Assembly: GCA_003153355.1 (NCBI GenBank)
Contig: PLYH01000002.1
Coordinates: forward strand, 173,350-237,349
Reading direction: 5' to 3'
Length of the DNA: 64,000 bases
Origin: Candidatus Peregrinibacteria bacterium
Lineage (GTDB): Bacteria; Patescibacteriota; Gracilibacteria; UBA1369
Part shown: piece after piece, positions 50,357 through 57,720 of the stretch
Layout of the letters: each line of letters opens with the position of its first letter
How positions within the stretch are numbered: the first letter of the stretch is position 1
The notes under the pieces: generated by a model
Told to the model about the DNA's origin: nothing
What the model saw: the letters and a program-made list of their open reading frames with translations, nothing else
Databases searched by the model: none
Made by a program: the position numbers and the translations under genes

Positions 50357-51211
50357 ATGCCTAAACGTTTAGCTCTTTCGGCAGCCATTATATCGCTCGT
50401 ATTCAGCGGTTGTACGCCTGCGGTACAAACTCCAATAGGACAAACGACAACCACAACTTCAATGACCCAGACAACTTCCGTCGGTCTCACGGTGAATCCG
50501 CCTGCCCAGACGCCGGTAACGCAGCAAATAACATCACCTCCTGCCGTAAATCCCCCGGTTACTCAGCAAACGGGATTTAAAACTTATACAAACGCCAATT
50601 ACGGTTTTGAATTTACCTATCCGGAAAATCTTACGCCGCTCAACACATTCAACGCATATAACCATTTAGGTTCCACCTGGAGATTCCAGGCTCCCGACAC
50701 TTCCAAAGGTATTCCGGTGGTCAGCATTCTCGCGTATCGCGTTGAAAATATTCCCAATTATCCGCGATATTTTGATACGGAAATGCGCATCGGCGTAAGC
50801 AAAGATCCTGCGGATGTCAGAGATTGCCTGCTTCCTGATCCGGATAACACCATCACCCCGACGCAGCAGACCATCAACGGCGTGACAGTTTCCGTCATTC
50901 CAATCGAAGATTCGGGCATGATGCAATATCTGGAAGGGACAAGCTACAGAGTCGTCCACAATGGCATGTGTTTCGCGATTGAGCAGCTCAAAAACGGCAG
51001 TGATTACCGTGACACTCCAAGCCCTAAAGACATTTCCGATTCAGTGCTTGACGGCTATACCAACCAGGTCGCCGACATGGTCCAGAGTTTCAAATTTACG
51101 AACAAAAAAAATCCAAACGCCCGCAGACTTTTCTATGATGAAAACCTGCGGGTTTTTGTGATTGCAAAAAACCGGTGTTCAGGCAATAATCGGAACCTTT
51201 ATGCATCATAA
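50357..51211 (+). CDS. Exported lipoprotein, PsbP-like (284 aa)
   Basis: The signal sequence (KRLALSAAIISLVFSGC) ends in lipobox VFSGC with Cys19 as the lipid anchor. A Thr/Pro/Gln-rich spacer (~20-75) leads to a globular domain starting YTNANYGFEFTYPENLT, the pattern of many small PsbP-like exported domains. The domain would naturally end at QSFKFTNKK (~residue 252), but the frame runs on for about 30 residues. That extension passes through a run of eight A (51104-51111) and then a terminator-like hairpin. Its stop (TAA) overlaps the ATG of the next gene (TAATG). A one-base slip in the A run would end the protein earlier. Confidence 0.8.
   Translation: MPKRLALSAAIISLVFSGCTPAVQTPIGQTTTTTSMTQTTSVGLTVNPPAQTPVTQQITSPPAVNPPVTQQTGFKTYTNANYGFEFTYPENLTPLNTFNAYNHLGSTWRFQAPDTSKGIPVVSILAYRVENIPNYPRYFDTEMRIGVSKDPADVRDCLLPDPDNTITPTQQTINGVTVSVIPIEDSGMMQYLEGTSYRVVHNGMCFAIEQLKNGSDYRDTPSPKDISDSVLDGYTNQVADMVQSFKFTNKKNPNARRLFYDENLRVFVIAKNRCSGNNRNLYAS
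51120..51157 (+). terminator. Terminator-like hairpin inside the lipoprotein reading frame
   Basis: CCCGCAG (51120-51126) pairs with CTGCGGG (51146-51152) and is followed by T5. It lies before the annotated stop, so it may attenuate transcription into the zincin-like gene at 51211. Confidence 0.55.
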
Positions 51212-52737
51212 TGAAAAAAATACCAGCGCCTGAGCAACGGGAAATCACAACTGTACAAAGCGCCCGCCCGTTATCGGATTTACGCCCTCAATCTTCAAAC
51301 GCCGCCCGCACAATTACAACACTCACGCGCGCGTCCGCGGTCATCGCGCTTTCGGGCATTATGGGGATCGGCAACAATGGCTGCTCTCGCTTTCCGAATA
51401 ATTTTTACGCCTTTTCTCCGGACGCATTTTCAGATCCTGAACAAGCCGATCTTCCGCCGCCAAGCTTCATGATCCATGAGCTTGAGGAAGCCTTTAACGG
51501 ACATAATGAAAACAACGGTGAAGTCAGGGTCAAACAGTATCTGCAGCGTCAGCGTTTACGTGCAAAGAACGCGGCTCCAAACCTCACTGAAAATCCTCAG
51601 CTCACCACAAAGCTCGAAGGACTTGATGCTTTTAAAATTAAGATTCCTGCGCAGGAACTCCAGCCGGTATTTTCAAAATTTCTCCGTGAAGGATTTCCGC
51701 AAACCTGGTCTTCACGCCAAAATCTCAAAGTCGTTCATTTTGAACCGCATGAAGTGAAATGCCAATATCCCGGTTTGCGCGAAATAACGGTTCCAACTTT
51801 TACTCACATCCCTGAAGACGGAATGGCCGTAAATATTGAAATGGTTTCCAGGGATATTCCAAAAAATCCCGAAATGGAAATGATGCGCACTTTGGAGTAC
51901 ATCGCGCACGAGCTGTCTCACGCCAACGACTGGAGTTCTTCGCCGGATTTATCGCCTCAACATGCGCTGGAGCTCATGTATCGGGCCTACAAGCTTTCTA
52001 CTGCACCGGATCGTCCCAAATTTAATTATCCGGAATCCATCAAAAGCGACGACATCAGTGAACGCGACGAAGTGAACATGTACCGTATGACCGAATATTT
52101 CGCCGATCTCGCCGGAAAAGGATTAAACATTGAGGTGAAAGACGGCGATACGTGGGAAGATTGGGAGAAAAAATTTGCAGAAAAACTGACGGGAGAATTC
52201 AACGCCACCGAAGATGCCGCCAAGAAAAATGTACATTTTGTCCGCAGATTTTTCCATATCACCAATCCGGACTTTAACATCGTTTCGGCCTTCCAAAAGC
52301 GCCAAAAAGCCATCGATGAATTCATGGCCGTAGTCCGCTACTATACCTACAAAAAAAGCGTCGCTGAAATTACGGATGCGCATTTTAAAGAAATTGCAGT
52401 AAAAGCATTGAACCTCCCGCGGGAGGCATTCAATCTCCCCGAAGAAGAAGCCGCCAAACGCCGCGCGGAACTTGAAAAAATCAAACCCGAAATCATTTTG
52501 GCACAGCCCAAAGGCATGACCCCGGAACAACAAAACGTCTTCCATTTGTGGGGCGAATTCTTCGGACAAAACCTGATTGTCCGCCAGGATTATCTGGAAA
52601 AAACCGGCCACGCCCATTACAGCGGCATCCCAAAAGACCAGTTCGACCGCGTCATGGAAGAACTCAAAAAACTCCCCGCAGCCGAGCACCCCAAAATGCG
52701 CACCCTAATGCTTGAATGGGCCCGCAAAGCTTTATGA
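51211..52737 (+). CDS. Putative exported zinc metalloprotease (508 aa)
   Basis: A polar N-terminus (~40 residues) precedes a hydrophobic segment ASAVIALSGIMGIGNNGC, which could be a signal/lipoprotein anchor (Cys58). HELSH (233-237) sits in a helix (LEYIAHELSHANDW). Glu295 in MTEYFADLAG, in the following helix, is placed like a third zinc ligand. The rest is mixed helical, with a Glu/Arg-rich region ~390-440. The gene is translationally coupled to the lipoprotein (TAATG), so the pair may act together at the envelope. I cannot name a family beyond zincin-like, and activity is inference. Confidence 0.7.
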   Translation: MKKIPAPEQREITTVQSARPLSDLRPQSSNAARTITTLTRASAVIALSGIMGIGNNGCSRFPNNFYAFSPDAFSDPEQADLPPPSFMIHELEEAFNGHNENNGEVRVKQYLQRQRLRAKNAAPNLTENPQLTTKLEGLDAFKIKIPAQELQPVFSKFLREGFPQTWSSRQNLKVVHFEPHEVKCQYPGLREITVPTFTHIPEDGMAVNIEMVSRDIPKNPEMEMMRTLEYIAHELSHANDWSSSPDLSPQHALELMYRAYKLSTAPDRPKFNYPESIKSDDISERDEVNMYRMTEYFADLAGKGLNIEVKDGDTWEDWEKKFAEKLTGEFNATEDAAKKNVHFVRRFFHITNPDFNIVSAFQKRQKAIDEFMAVVRYYTYKKSVAEITDAHFKEIAVKALNLPREAFNLPEEEAAKRRAELEKIKPEIILAQPKGMTPEQQNVFHLWGEFFGQNLIVRQDYLEKTGHAHYSGIPKDQFDRVMEELKKLPAAEHPKMRTLMLEWARKAL

Positions 52738-52760
52738 TTCTAAATGGTCGGGCGGTTGCG

Positions 52761-52797
52761 AAGCAATTGCTTACCGGGCACCATGACGAAGTCATGG
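52761..52797. other. Palindromes after tRNA-Pro
   Basis: The perfect 12-bp palindrome AAGCAATTGCTT (52761-52772) and the hairpin CCATGAC-GAA-GTCATGG (52781-52797). The second overlaps the encoded CCA end of tRNA-Pro, so in the precursor it would compete with a free 3' end. It may guide 3' processing or terminate transcription. Confidence 0.5.
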
Positions 52798-52871
52798 TCG
52801 GGGTGATAGGATTCGAACCTACGACCTCCTGGTCCCAAACCAGGCGCGCTAGCCAACTACGCTACACCCCG
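52795..52871 (-). tRNA. tRNA-Pro (TGG)
   Basis: A 77-nt tRNA with encoded CCA. The acceptor CGGGGTG pairs with CACCCCG. The anticodon stem CCTGG/CCAGG has loop TTTGGGA with anticodon TGG. The T arm GTAGG-TTCGAAT-CCTAT holds one G-T pair. Confidence 0.97.
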
Positions 52872-52983
52872 AAGTACTGAGGCGCTGCTTTACCTGAGCG
52901 CCAAACCCGACTGAAAGCGAAAAAACTATAGGTGAAGCGTTCCTGAAAGTCAATAAAAGCATGTTCTAAACATCGGAAGCTTT

Positions 52984-52992
52984 TGGTAAACT
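52984..52992 (+). promoter_or_regulatory. Extended -10 of the PRC-barrel gene
   Basis: TGGTAAACT ends 7 bases before the ATG at 52999, so the transcript would start at or next to the start codon (leaderless). Confidence 0.5.
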
Positions 52993-52998
52993 GAAAAT

Positions 52999-53550
52999 AT
53001 GGACCGCTACTATTCACAAACAATCGGCTCCGCAGTTCTTACGACCACAGGAATCCCTGTAGCCCGGATTGTTGAGATCGTCATTGATACCGATACCGGC
53101 AAAGTGGCGGGATTTTTGCTTTCACCCCGGGGACAATATGTTCTGGCGACAAACGACATTCTTTTTTGGGATCAGCATATTTTTGTTCATGACGAGGAAG
53201 ATATTCTGGAAACAGACGAAATCATCAAAGTCCAGGATATTCTTAAAAAAAACATCTCGATTCTCCGCAAAAAAGTTTTTACCAAAAACGGCAGATATCT
53301 GGGCAAAGTTTATGATATAGGTATCAACCCCAAGCTCTTCGTGCTCACGAAATTGGCCGTTGCCAAAAACGTTTTAGGGCTGTTCCCCTTTGACGAAAAA
53401 ATCATAGCGCACAAAAATATCCTGGAAATCAAAAATGACCGCATCATCGTCAAAGACGTTGACGCGAAAGAACGCGTCCCGGAAAAAGCCCGATCCGCTA
53501 AAGAAAATTTCCAGATCGACATCGCGCCGAGCACTTTCAAAGACCTTTAA
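52999..53550 (+). CDS. PRC-barrel domain protein (183 aa)
   Basis: Two PRC-barrel units are visible. Residues ~5-80 contain IGSAVLTTTGIPVARIVEIV and VAGFLLSPRGQYVLA. Residues ~88-155 contain LRKKVFTKNGRYLGKVYDIG. These small beta-barrels occur in RNA-processing and photosynthetic proteins and in many short bacterial proteins of unknown role. The C-terminal ~25 residues are charged and probably disordered. It overlaps the ybeY stop by 4 bases in convergent orientation. Confidence 0.82.
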   Translation: MDRYYSQTIGSAVLTTTGIPVARIVEIVIDTDTGKVAGFLLSPRGQYVLATNDILFWDQHIFVHDEEDILETDEIIKVQDILKKNISILRKKVFTKNGRYLGKVYDIGINPKLFVLTKLAVAKNVLGLFPFDEKIIAHKNILEIKNDRIIVKDVDAKERVPEKARSAKENFQIDIAPSTFKDL

Positions 53551-54041
53551 TATTCTTCCTCGGCTTCCGCGTCGGCAATCTTCCGCCAGCTTTTATTTCC
53601 GATAATTTTGTCCTGCAGATCGAACATGAGGACGCGTTCGGATTTTTTGATGTGATCAAAGCCGAAGACATGCAATAGACCATGTAAAAATAAAAATTGC
53701 AGCTCCTCATTAAGTGTTTTTCCATGGTCCTTGGCTTGTTTTTTGGCGGTGGGAACCGAAATCAAAATTTCACCGACAACATCTCCTTCCGGGAACTGTT
53801 CGCCGCCAAAATAGCTGAAGGAAAGGACATCAGTAGGTTTATCAACGCCGCGGTATTCTCGATTTAAAGCGTGAATTTCCTTGTCCGTAGTAAGTATGAG
53901 CGCAATGGTTCCGTTCAATCTGTTTTTTTGAAATTTCGGAAATTTGAACAAAACTTTTTGCGTCTTCTCAAGATTCGTCAAAAAAATCTTTTCCGTTCCA
54001 CGGAAATTTTTCAGCCGGTTTTGAAACTCAAGTTTAAGCAT
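53547..54041 (-). CDS. ybeY: Endoribonuclease YbeY
   Basis: The product (164 aa) is the metal-dependent RNase used in 16S rRNA 3' maturation and ribosome quality control. The zinc motif HGLLHVFGFDH gives the three His ligands. KPTDVLSFSYF and GDVVGEILISV are further family motifs. Start at 54041 (MLKLEFQNRL) gives the normal length; an in-frame upstream extension lies inside the methyltransferase gene. It overlaps that gene by 8 bases and is the last of a three-gene operon. Confidence 0.93.
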   Translation of the reverse strand: MLKLEFQNRLKNFRGTEKIFLTNLEKTQKVLFKFPKFQKNRLNGTIALILTTDKEIHALNREYRGVDKPTDVLSFSYFGGEQFPEGDVVGEILISVPTAKKQAKDHGKTLNEELQFLFLHGLLHVFGFDHIKKSERVLMFDLQDKIIGNKSWRKIADAEAEEEY

Positions 54042-54573
54042 GTTTCTGGAATCTATATGAAATTTCATAAGCAGCAATACCAAAAGCCGTGGCAACATTC
54101 AATGAGTTCGCGCGCCCGAGCATGGGAATATCAATCGCAAAATCCACAAACGGCATGGCCTCTTCGTTGATGCCTTCAACCTCATTTCCAACAATCAAAG
54201 CCAAGGGGAACTCATATTTTGCCTCACGATAATGCATACTCTGTTTTGTAAGTTCTAGAGCCCCGATTTTGACCCCGTTTTCTTTGAGTTTTACGAGTGC
54301 TTCAGTCAAAGTTGGACTGTATTCCCATGGAACCGTTTCAGCCGCGCCTAACGCGACCTTATCGATGTCCTTTCTTGGGGGATGTCCGGTGATACCGCAC
54401 AAAATTATTTTTTGCGCCAAAACCGCATCGCAGGTTCTGAACATCGCGCCGACATTATAAATACTCCGGATATTATCCAATACAACATACAACGGCATGC
54501 GCTTCATTCGTTGAACCTCTTCAATTGAGGGTTTGCTGGCTTGAATTTCCTGATGGCTGATCTTGTGGAACAT
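54034..54573 (-). CDS. SpoU/TrmH-family RNA 2'-O-methyltransferase
   Basis: The product (179 aa) has the trefoil-knot SPOUT methyltransferase fold. Motif 1 is YVVLDNIRSIYNVGAMFRTCD, motif 2 is LALIVGNEVEGI and motif 3 is IPMLGRANSLNVATAFGIA. It would methylate a ribose in tRNA or rRNA with S-adenosylmethionine; the target cannot be told. The N-terminal ~30 residues (HKISHQEIQASKPSIEEVQR) match a leader seen in family members, which supports the start even though it overlaps the upstream gene by 53 bases. Confidence 0.9.
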   Translation of the reverse strand: MFHKISHQEIQASKPSIEEVQRMKRMPLYVVLDNIRSIYNVGAMFRTCDAVLAQKIILCGITGHPPRKDIDKVALGAAETVPWEYSPTLTEALVKLKENGVKIGALELTKQSMHYREAKYEFPLALIVGNEVEGINEEAMPFVDFAIDIPMLGRANSLNVATAFGIAAYEISYRFQKHA

Positions 54574-55252
54574 TGGAAGTTTCAGACTTCTTTAAAGCTT
54601 TTTGAAGCATATCATTGTACTCCTGAACCGTAATAGGTTCATCCGGACGGAAGTATTGTCCTGCATCAACGATACCGCTATCAAGAGCAAAATTCACATA
54701 GCGCGGATACCACCAGCTGTCGTCGCGCATGGCTGTCACATCAGAAAAAGGCGATGTCTGGGTGCGCAAAGCATCCTCATTGCCAAGATCGCGCACCAGT
54801 TCAAATTTTTCGCGCCAGTCAATGAGCCCCGCTGCTCCCAAAATGACTTTGAGTGCATGGATCCGGCTCATATAAGCCCTGGGATTAAAGGGGCTTTTTT
54901 TAACCTCAATATTGCCGTGAACCAAACCGAGCATCGTCGCCAGGTTAATGTCATCGGCATACATGTAAGCTTCCGGAACGTCGGGATAAAGCTGCATCGG
55001 TCCGCTCAGGCTTATCTGATCATAGCGGGTCATTGAGGTAAAAACGAAAAAACATTCGTCAAGATGCGTGAGGCATTGGCCTATAAATTTAGCGTTTTTA
55101 TTTTTTAAATCAAATGTTTGAACAACATCATGAATGGCTTCCCCGCGAGTAATAAAAGGTGCATTTTGTTCAACGGAATTATCCGCATGAACAAGGGGAG
55201 TACCACTCAACACCAGCGTTAAAGAAAGCAGAAAAATTTGTATTTTTTTCAT
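54521..55252 (-). CDS. Exported protein with S-layer homology domains (243 aa)
   Basis: A signal peptide (KKIQIFLLSLTLVLSGTPLVHA) is followed by three SLH-like repeats: ~35-70 (ITRGEAIHDVVQTFD), ~85-145 (LYPDVPEAYMYADDINLATM, then YMSRIHALKVILGAAG) and ~165-225 (FSDVTAMRDDSWWYPRYVNF, then RPDEPITVQEYNDMLQ). SLH domains bind secondary cell-wall polymers and fix S-layer or surface proteins. The tail is Ser/Gln-rich. An in-frame ATG at 55261 would add three residues. It leads the operon with the methyltransferase and ybeY. Confidence 0.83.
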   Translation of the reverse strand: MKKIQIFLLSLTLVLSGTPLVHADNSVEQNAPFITRGEAIHDVVQTFDLKNKNAKFIGQCLTHLDECFFVFTSMTRYDQISLSGPMQLYPDVPEAYMYADDINLATMLGLVHGNIEVKKSPFNPRAYMSRIHALKVILGAAGLIDWREKFELVRDLGNEDALRTQTSPFSDVTAMRDDSWWYPRYVNFALDSGIVDAGQYFRPDEPITVQEYNDMLQKALKKSETSNVPQDQPSGNSSQQTLN

Positions 55253-55268
55253 CACGGCCATAATTGAA

Positions 55269-55274
55269 ATTATA
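55269..55274 (-). promoter_or_regulatory. -10 of the SLH operon
   Basis: A perfect TATAAT on the minus strand, with GTTTAC (55297-55292) as a weak -35 at 17 bases. Transcription would start near 55262, right at the start codon region. Confidence 0.55.
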
Positions 55275-55365
55275 ACGAAAATAGAAAAAAAGTAAACTCA
55301 TCCACCGTACGTTTTTTATATTGCTTCCTTATCGGATTTTTTAATTTTTTTTTTGTGTCCAGTTC

Positions 55366-55815
55366 ATGTCTATAGACCCGTCCATAGACAAAATGTAGAC
55401 ACGACGAACTCATGTCTACAATCAAAAATGGCGTGCGGACGCGGATTCGAAATATTTAGACAAGGTAAGTCTGGACTAATGTCTACTTTTGGCTTAAAAT
55501 CCGTGTCGATACTGTCTACCCCATGTCAACAGCATGTCTATGGACAAGCTGCGGACATACCTAAAAATGACGATATGTATGATATAGATAGAAAAACAGC
55601 AAGCAGACTTTTAAAAATATCTGTCCGCACAGTAGACAGATATATCTCCGGTCAAAAACTTTCTCATGAAAGGCGGGATGGAAGGATTTGGCTTGATAAA
55701 AAAGAAGTTATGCAGCTTAAGTCCCAACGCAGAGTGGACATTGCGGTGGACATGTCGACATCTAAAATGTCTATGGACAAGATAGATCTTATCCCCGTAG
55801 ACATGTCGATAGACA
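55366..55815. repeat. Array of TGTCnATnGACA palindromes and half-sites
   Basis: Twelve-base palindromes occur at 55367-55378 (TGTCTATAGACC), 55379-55390 (CGTCCATAGACA), 55535-55546 and 55768-55779 (both TGTCTATGGACA) and 55804-55815 (TGTCGATAGACA). Half-sites TGTCTA or TAGACA also occur at 55396, 55413, 55457, 55480, 55513, 55633 and 55798. Eleven copies of one hexamer (either strand) in ~450 bases is far above chance, about 0.2 expected. The array covers the otherwise empty stretch before the HTH gene and continues inside its coding region, where it imposes the peptide repeats VDMST, MSMDK and VDMSID. It resembles operator clusters, iterons or partition sites; see findings. Confidence 0.85.
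55472..55500 (+). promoter_or_regulatory. Possible promoter of the HTH gene, overlapped by a repeat
   Basis: TGGACT (55472-55477), 17-base spacer, TAAAAT (55495-55500). A TGTCTA half-site (55480-55485) lies inside the spacer, as expected for autorepression. Confidence 0.4.
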
Positions 55816-56249
55816 ATGAGGGGAATACCTTCCATGCGGTTGAAAATGAGGATGGGACGATTGAGGTTAAGGAATACACAAAAAGAGGTTCTCCTCGCCC
55901 GCGGCCCAGGTCAGAAGAAGATGATGTTGAAGTCTACAAAAAGCTCTACGAGCAGCTCCAGCAGGATCTGAAGGAAAAGGAACAGCGCCTGGAAATGGCG
56001 AATTACCGTGTGGGCCAATTAGAGGCCAGTATAAAGGAGACAGTCCCTCTTTTGGACTACAAGCGCGACCTTGCAACCCAGCAGGCTGAAAAAGACCGTT
56101 TACGCAAAGATTTGGATGCCCACATCATGGAGCTCGAGGTCAATATGAACAATTACCGCGAAGAACGTTTTAACAAAAGAATTTATCTCATTCTGTTATT
56201 CATTCTTTTGCTTCTGCAGCCGCTTTGGTTTTTATTCCCTGTGAAATAA
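55575..56249 (+). CDS. Membrane-anchored HTH DNA-binding protein with coiled coil (224 aa)
   Basis: Residues ~5-50 form an excisionase/MerR-like helix-turn-helix (DRKTASRLLKISVRTVDRYI, then the wing DGRIWLDKKEVMQL). Residues ~55-110 are a linker whose first part is encoded by the repeat array. Residues ~115-198 are a strong coiled coil (VEVYKKLYEQLQQDLKEKEQ and onward). Residues 202-221 are one membrane helix, with a five-residue tail. The protein would thus hold DNA at the membrane from the cytoplasmic side. The start at 55575 was chosen because the conserved HTH begins there; the in-frame sequence before it is Cys/His-rich and shaped by the repeats. The most likely ligand is the array itself. 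The layout recalls RacA-like anchors, without sequence evidence for homology. Confidence 0.8.
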   Translation: MYDIDRKTASRLLKISVRTVDRYISGQKLSHERRDGRIWLDKKEVMQLKSQRRVDIAVDMSTSKMSMDKIDLIPVDMSIDNEGNTFHAVENEDGTIEVKEYTKRGSPRPRPRSEEDDVEVYKKLYEQLQQDLKEKEQRLEMANYRVGQLEASIKETVPLLDYKRDLATQQAEKDRLRKDLDAHIMELEVNMNNYREERFNKRIYLILLFILLLLQPLWFLFPVK

Positions 56250-56267
56250 TACCGAAGCATTAAAAAT

Positions 56268-56909
56268 CTATAAAACCTTGTCGATCTGAATAAGGTCTTT
56301 TTGATCAAGAGTTATATCGGCATTTTGAACGCTGTCTTTGATTCTTTGGACAATTCCTCCCGTTTGGGTTAAGGCTTCGCTTAAAGTTTTTTTATCGCCT
56401 ATTGCGTCGAAATGGTAAGGTGCTGTCAAAATCACTCCATTTAAGGAAATTTGGCCGTTGGGCAGGGTGTCAAAACCGACAGTAGCATTAGTAAGACGGA
56501 TATTATTTACGCTCACCGCCTCTGCTCCCGCCGACCACATTTCATTCACGATGTCCGTAAACCAGATTCCCGTAAGGCTGTTTTTCACTGTCAGTTCAAC
56601 ACCCGGACCCTGGACGTCAACCTCGCCCGCAATAATTTTATCGTTTTTGATTTCATCCTGGATCGCGTTTAAAGCCTGTTCCTGATCTGAAGCTTTGGCC
56701 AGCTGACCTTCAAGATCAGTAATCTCATCACCCAGGTTTTCATTGGTGGTTTTCAAAATCTGGATTTCCTGAAAAACGTTGGCCTGGCTGTCGCGGGCAA
56801 TTCTGTCCTGAACGTCGCCGAACGACCGTGCCTGAAGCACGACAAGAAATCCAAGCAGAATGCCGGTGATGATAATCGTAAGGTCGCGATATTTCACCTT
56901 GTACTTCAT
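56268..56909 (-). CDS. DUF881 family protein (213 aa)
   Basis: An N-terminal membrane helix (LTIIITGILLGFLVVLQARS) is followed by a coiled-coil stalk (~35-85). The DUF881 domain has phrases GEVDVQGPGVELTVKNSL, IVNEMWSAGAEAVSVNNIRL and ILTAPYHFDAIGD. The bulk should lie outside the membrane. DUF881 proteins occur in tandem in Gram-positive-type genomes near division and cell-wall genes, and here they are next to murI. It overlaps the upstream paralogue by ATGA. Confidence 0.87.
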   Translation of the reverse strand: MKYKVKYRDLTIIITGILLGFLVVLQARSFGDVQDRIARDSQANVFQEIQILKTTNENLGDEITDLEGQLAKASDQEQALNAIQDEIKNDKIIAGEVDVQGPGVELTVKNSLTGIWFTDIVNEMWSAGAEAVSVNNIRLTNATVGFDTLPNGQISLNGVILTAPYHFDAIGDKKTLSEALTQTGGIVQRIKDSVQNADITLDQKDLIQIDKVL

Positions 56910-57646
56910 GACGGCGTATTGTTAGCGGCTTGGACGTATTTCAAAAGAAAATCTCCGTTAAATACAGGCACGACCAGATTTGCCAGCGGCTGGAAACTGA
57001 ATTCGATCTTTTGGTTTTTGACGCGCTTTTCAAGATCAGGAAGAGAGGTCGGATCATTCAGTCTCTGAAGCAAAAGTCCCTGGTCGCCTATAACGCTGAT
57101 TGTAAATGGCGGAAGCACGTGGGTATTATTGACCAGAATAGTATTTCCTACCGAACTGATCGGCGTGGATGCAATGACCCGCTGGTCATTAATGGCTACG
57201 GCCTGAGCCTGCGCACTGAACATCAAATTCACCACGTCGCGTAAATCAGCTGCCTGAACGAGAAACTGATCATTGCCCAGATTGTCGGCGCGTTGGGCAA
57301 AAGGACTATCATTGAGGGTGATGTTAGCGCCGCTTCCGTTTGTACTGGCAAGCCCTATTTCCTGTTTGAGTTGCTCAAGGGCATCCAGATTATTTTTTTG
57401 GATGGAAGCCCCGGACTGTTTTTGTTTGTCATCGATCTGTTTGCGCAGATTCAAAATTTTATTCTTCAAAACAGCCTGATCATCGGTATAACTTTTAATG
57501 AGATCCTGCTGGATTTTGTATTCGTCGTAAGGATAAGAGCTCGCCGGAATGGCGCTTCTGAACTGCGCTGTTACGAGCAGTCCGACCAGAACGCCGGTGA
57601 CCACGAACGTCAATTGAACTTTCCAGCTGTATCCTTCTTTTTCCAT
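56906..57646 (-). CDS. DUF881 family protein (246 aa)
   Basis: This is the first of the DUF881 pair. It has a membrane helix at ~10-30 (VQLTFVVTGVLVGLLVTAQF), a coiled coil (~45-85) and the domain with SGANITLNDSPFAQ, LRDVVNLMFSAQAQAVAIND and PPFTISVIGDQGLLLQRL. The start at 57646 (MEKEGYSW) is an ATG; a TTG two codons upstream is less likely. It is divergent from murI with 74 bases between them. Confidence 0.87.
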   Translation of the reverse strand: MEKEGYSWKVQLTFVVTGVLVGLLVTAQFRSAIPASSYPYDEYKIQQDLIKSYTDDQAVLKNKILNLRKQIDDKQKQSGASIQKNNLDALEQLKQEIGLASTNGSGANITLNDSPFAQRADNLGNDQFLVQAADLRDVVNLMFSAQAQAVAINDQRVIASTPISSVGNTILVNNTHVLPPFTISVIGDQGLLLQRLNDPTSLPDLEKRVKNQKIEFSFQPLANLVVPVFNGDFLLKYVQAANNTPS

Positions 57647-57720
57647 AAACAAAAAAACACACTGGCACCAGTGTACAAAAATCCGTACAATAAGCCAAGT
57701 AAAACCTTTTATCTTTTCCA

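Noticed and set aside
55353-55574. N-terminal extension of the HTH protein
   Set aside because: It is encoded by the repeat-rich upstream region, starts without a signal, is rich in Cys and His, and precedes the natural HTH start.
55366-55815. CRISPR array or SOS (LexA) box cluster
   Set aside because: Spacing is irregular, units are only 6-12 bases, spacers are not uniform, and the motif TGTCnATnGACA lacks the CTGT-N8-ACAG form of common LexA boxes.
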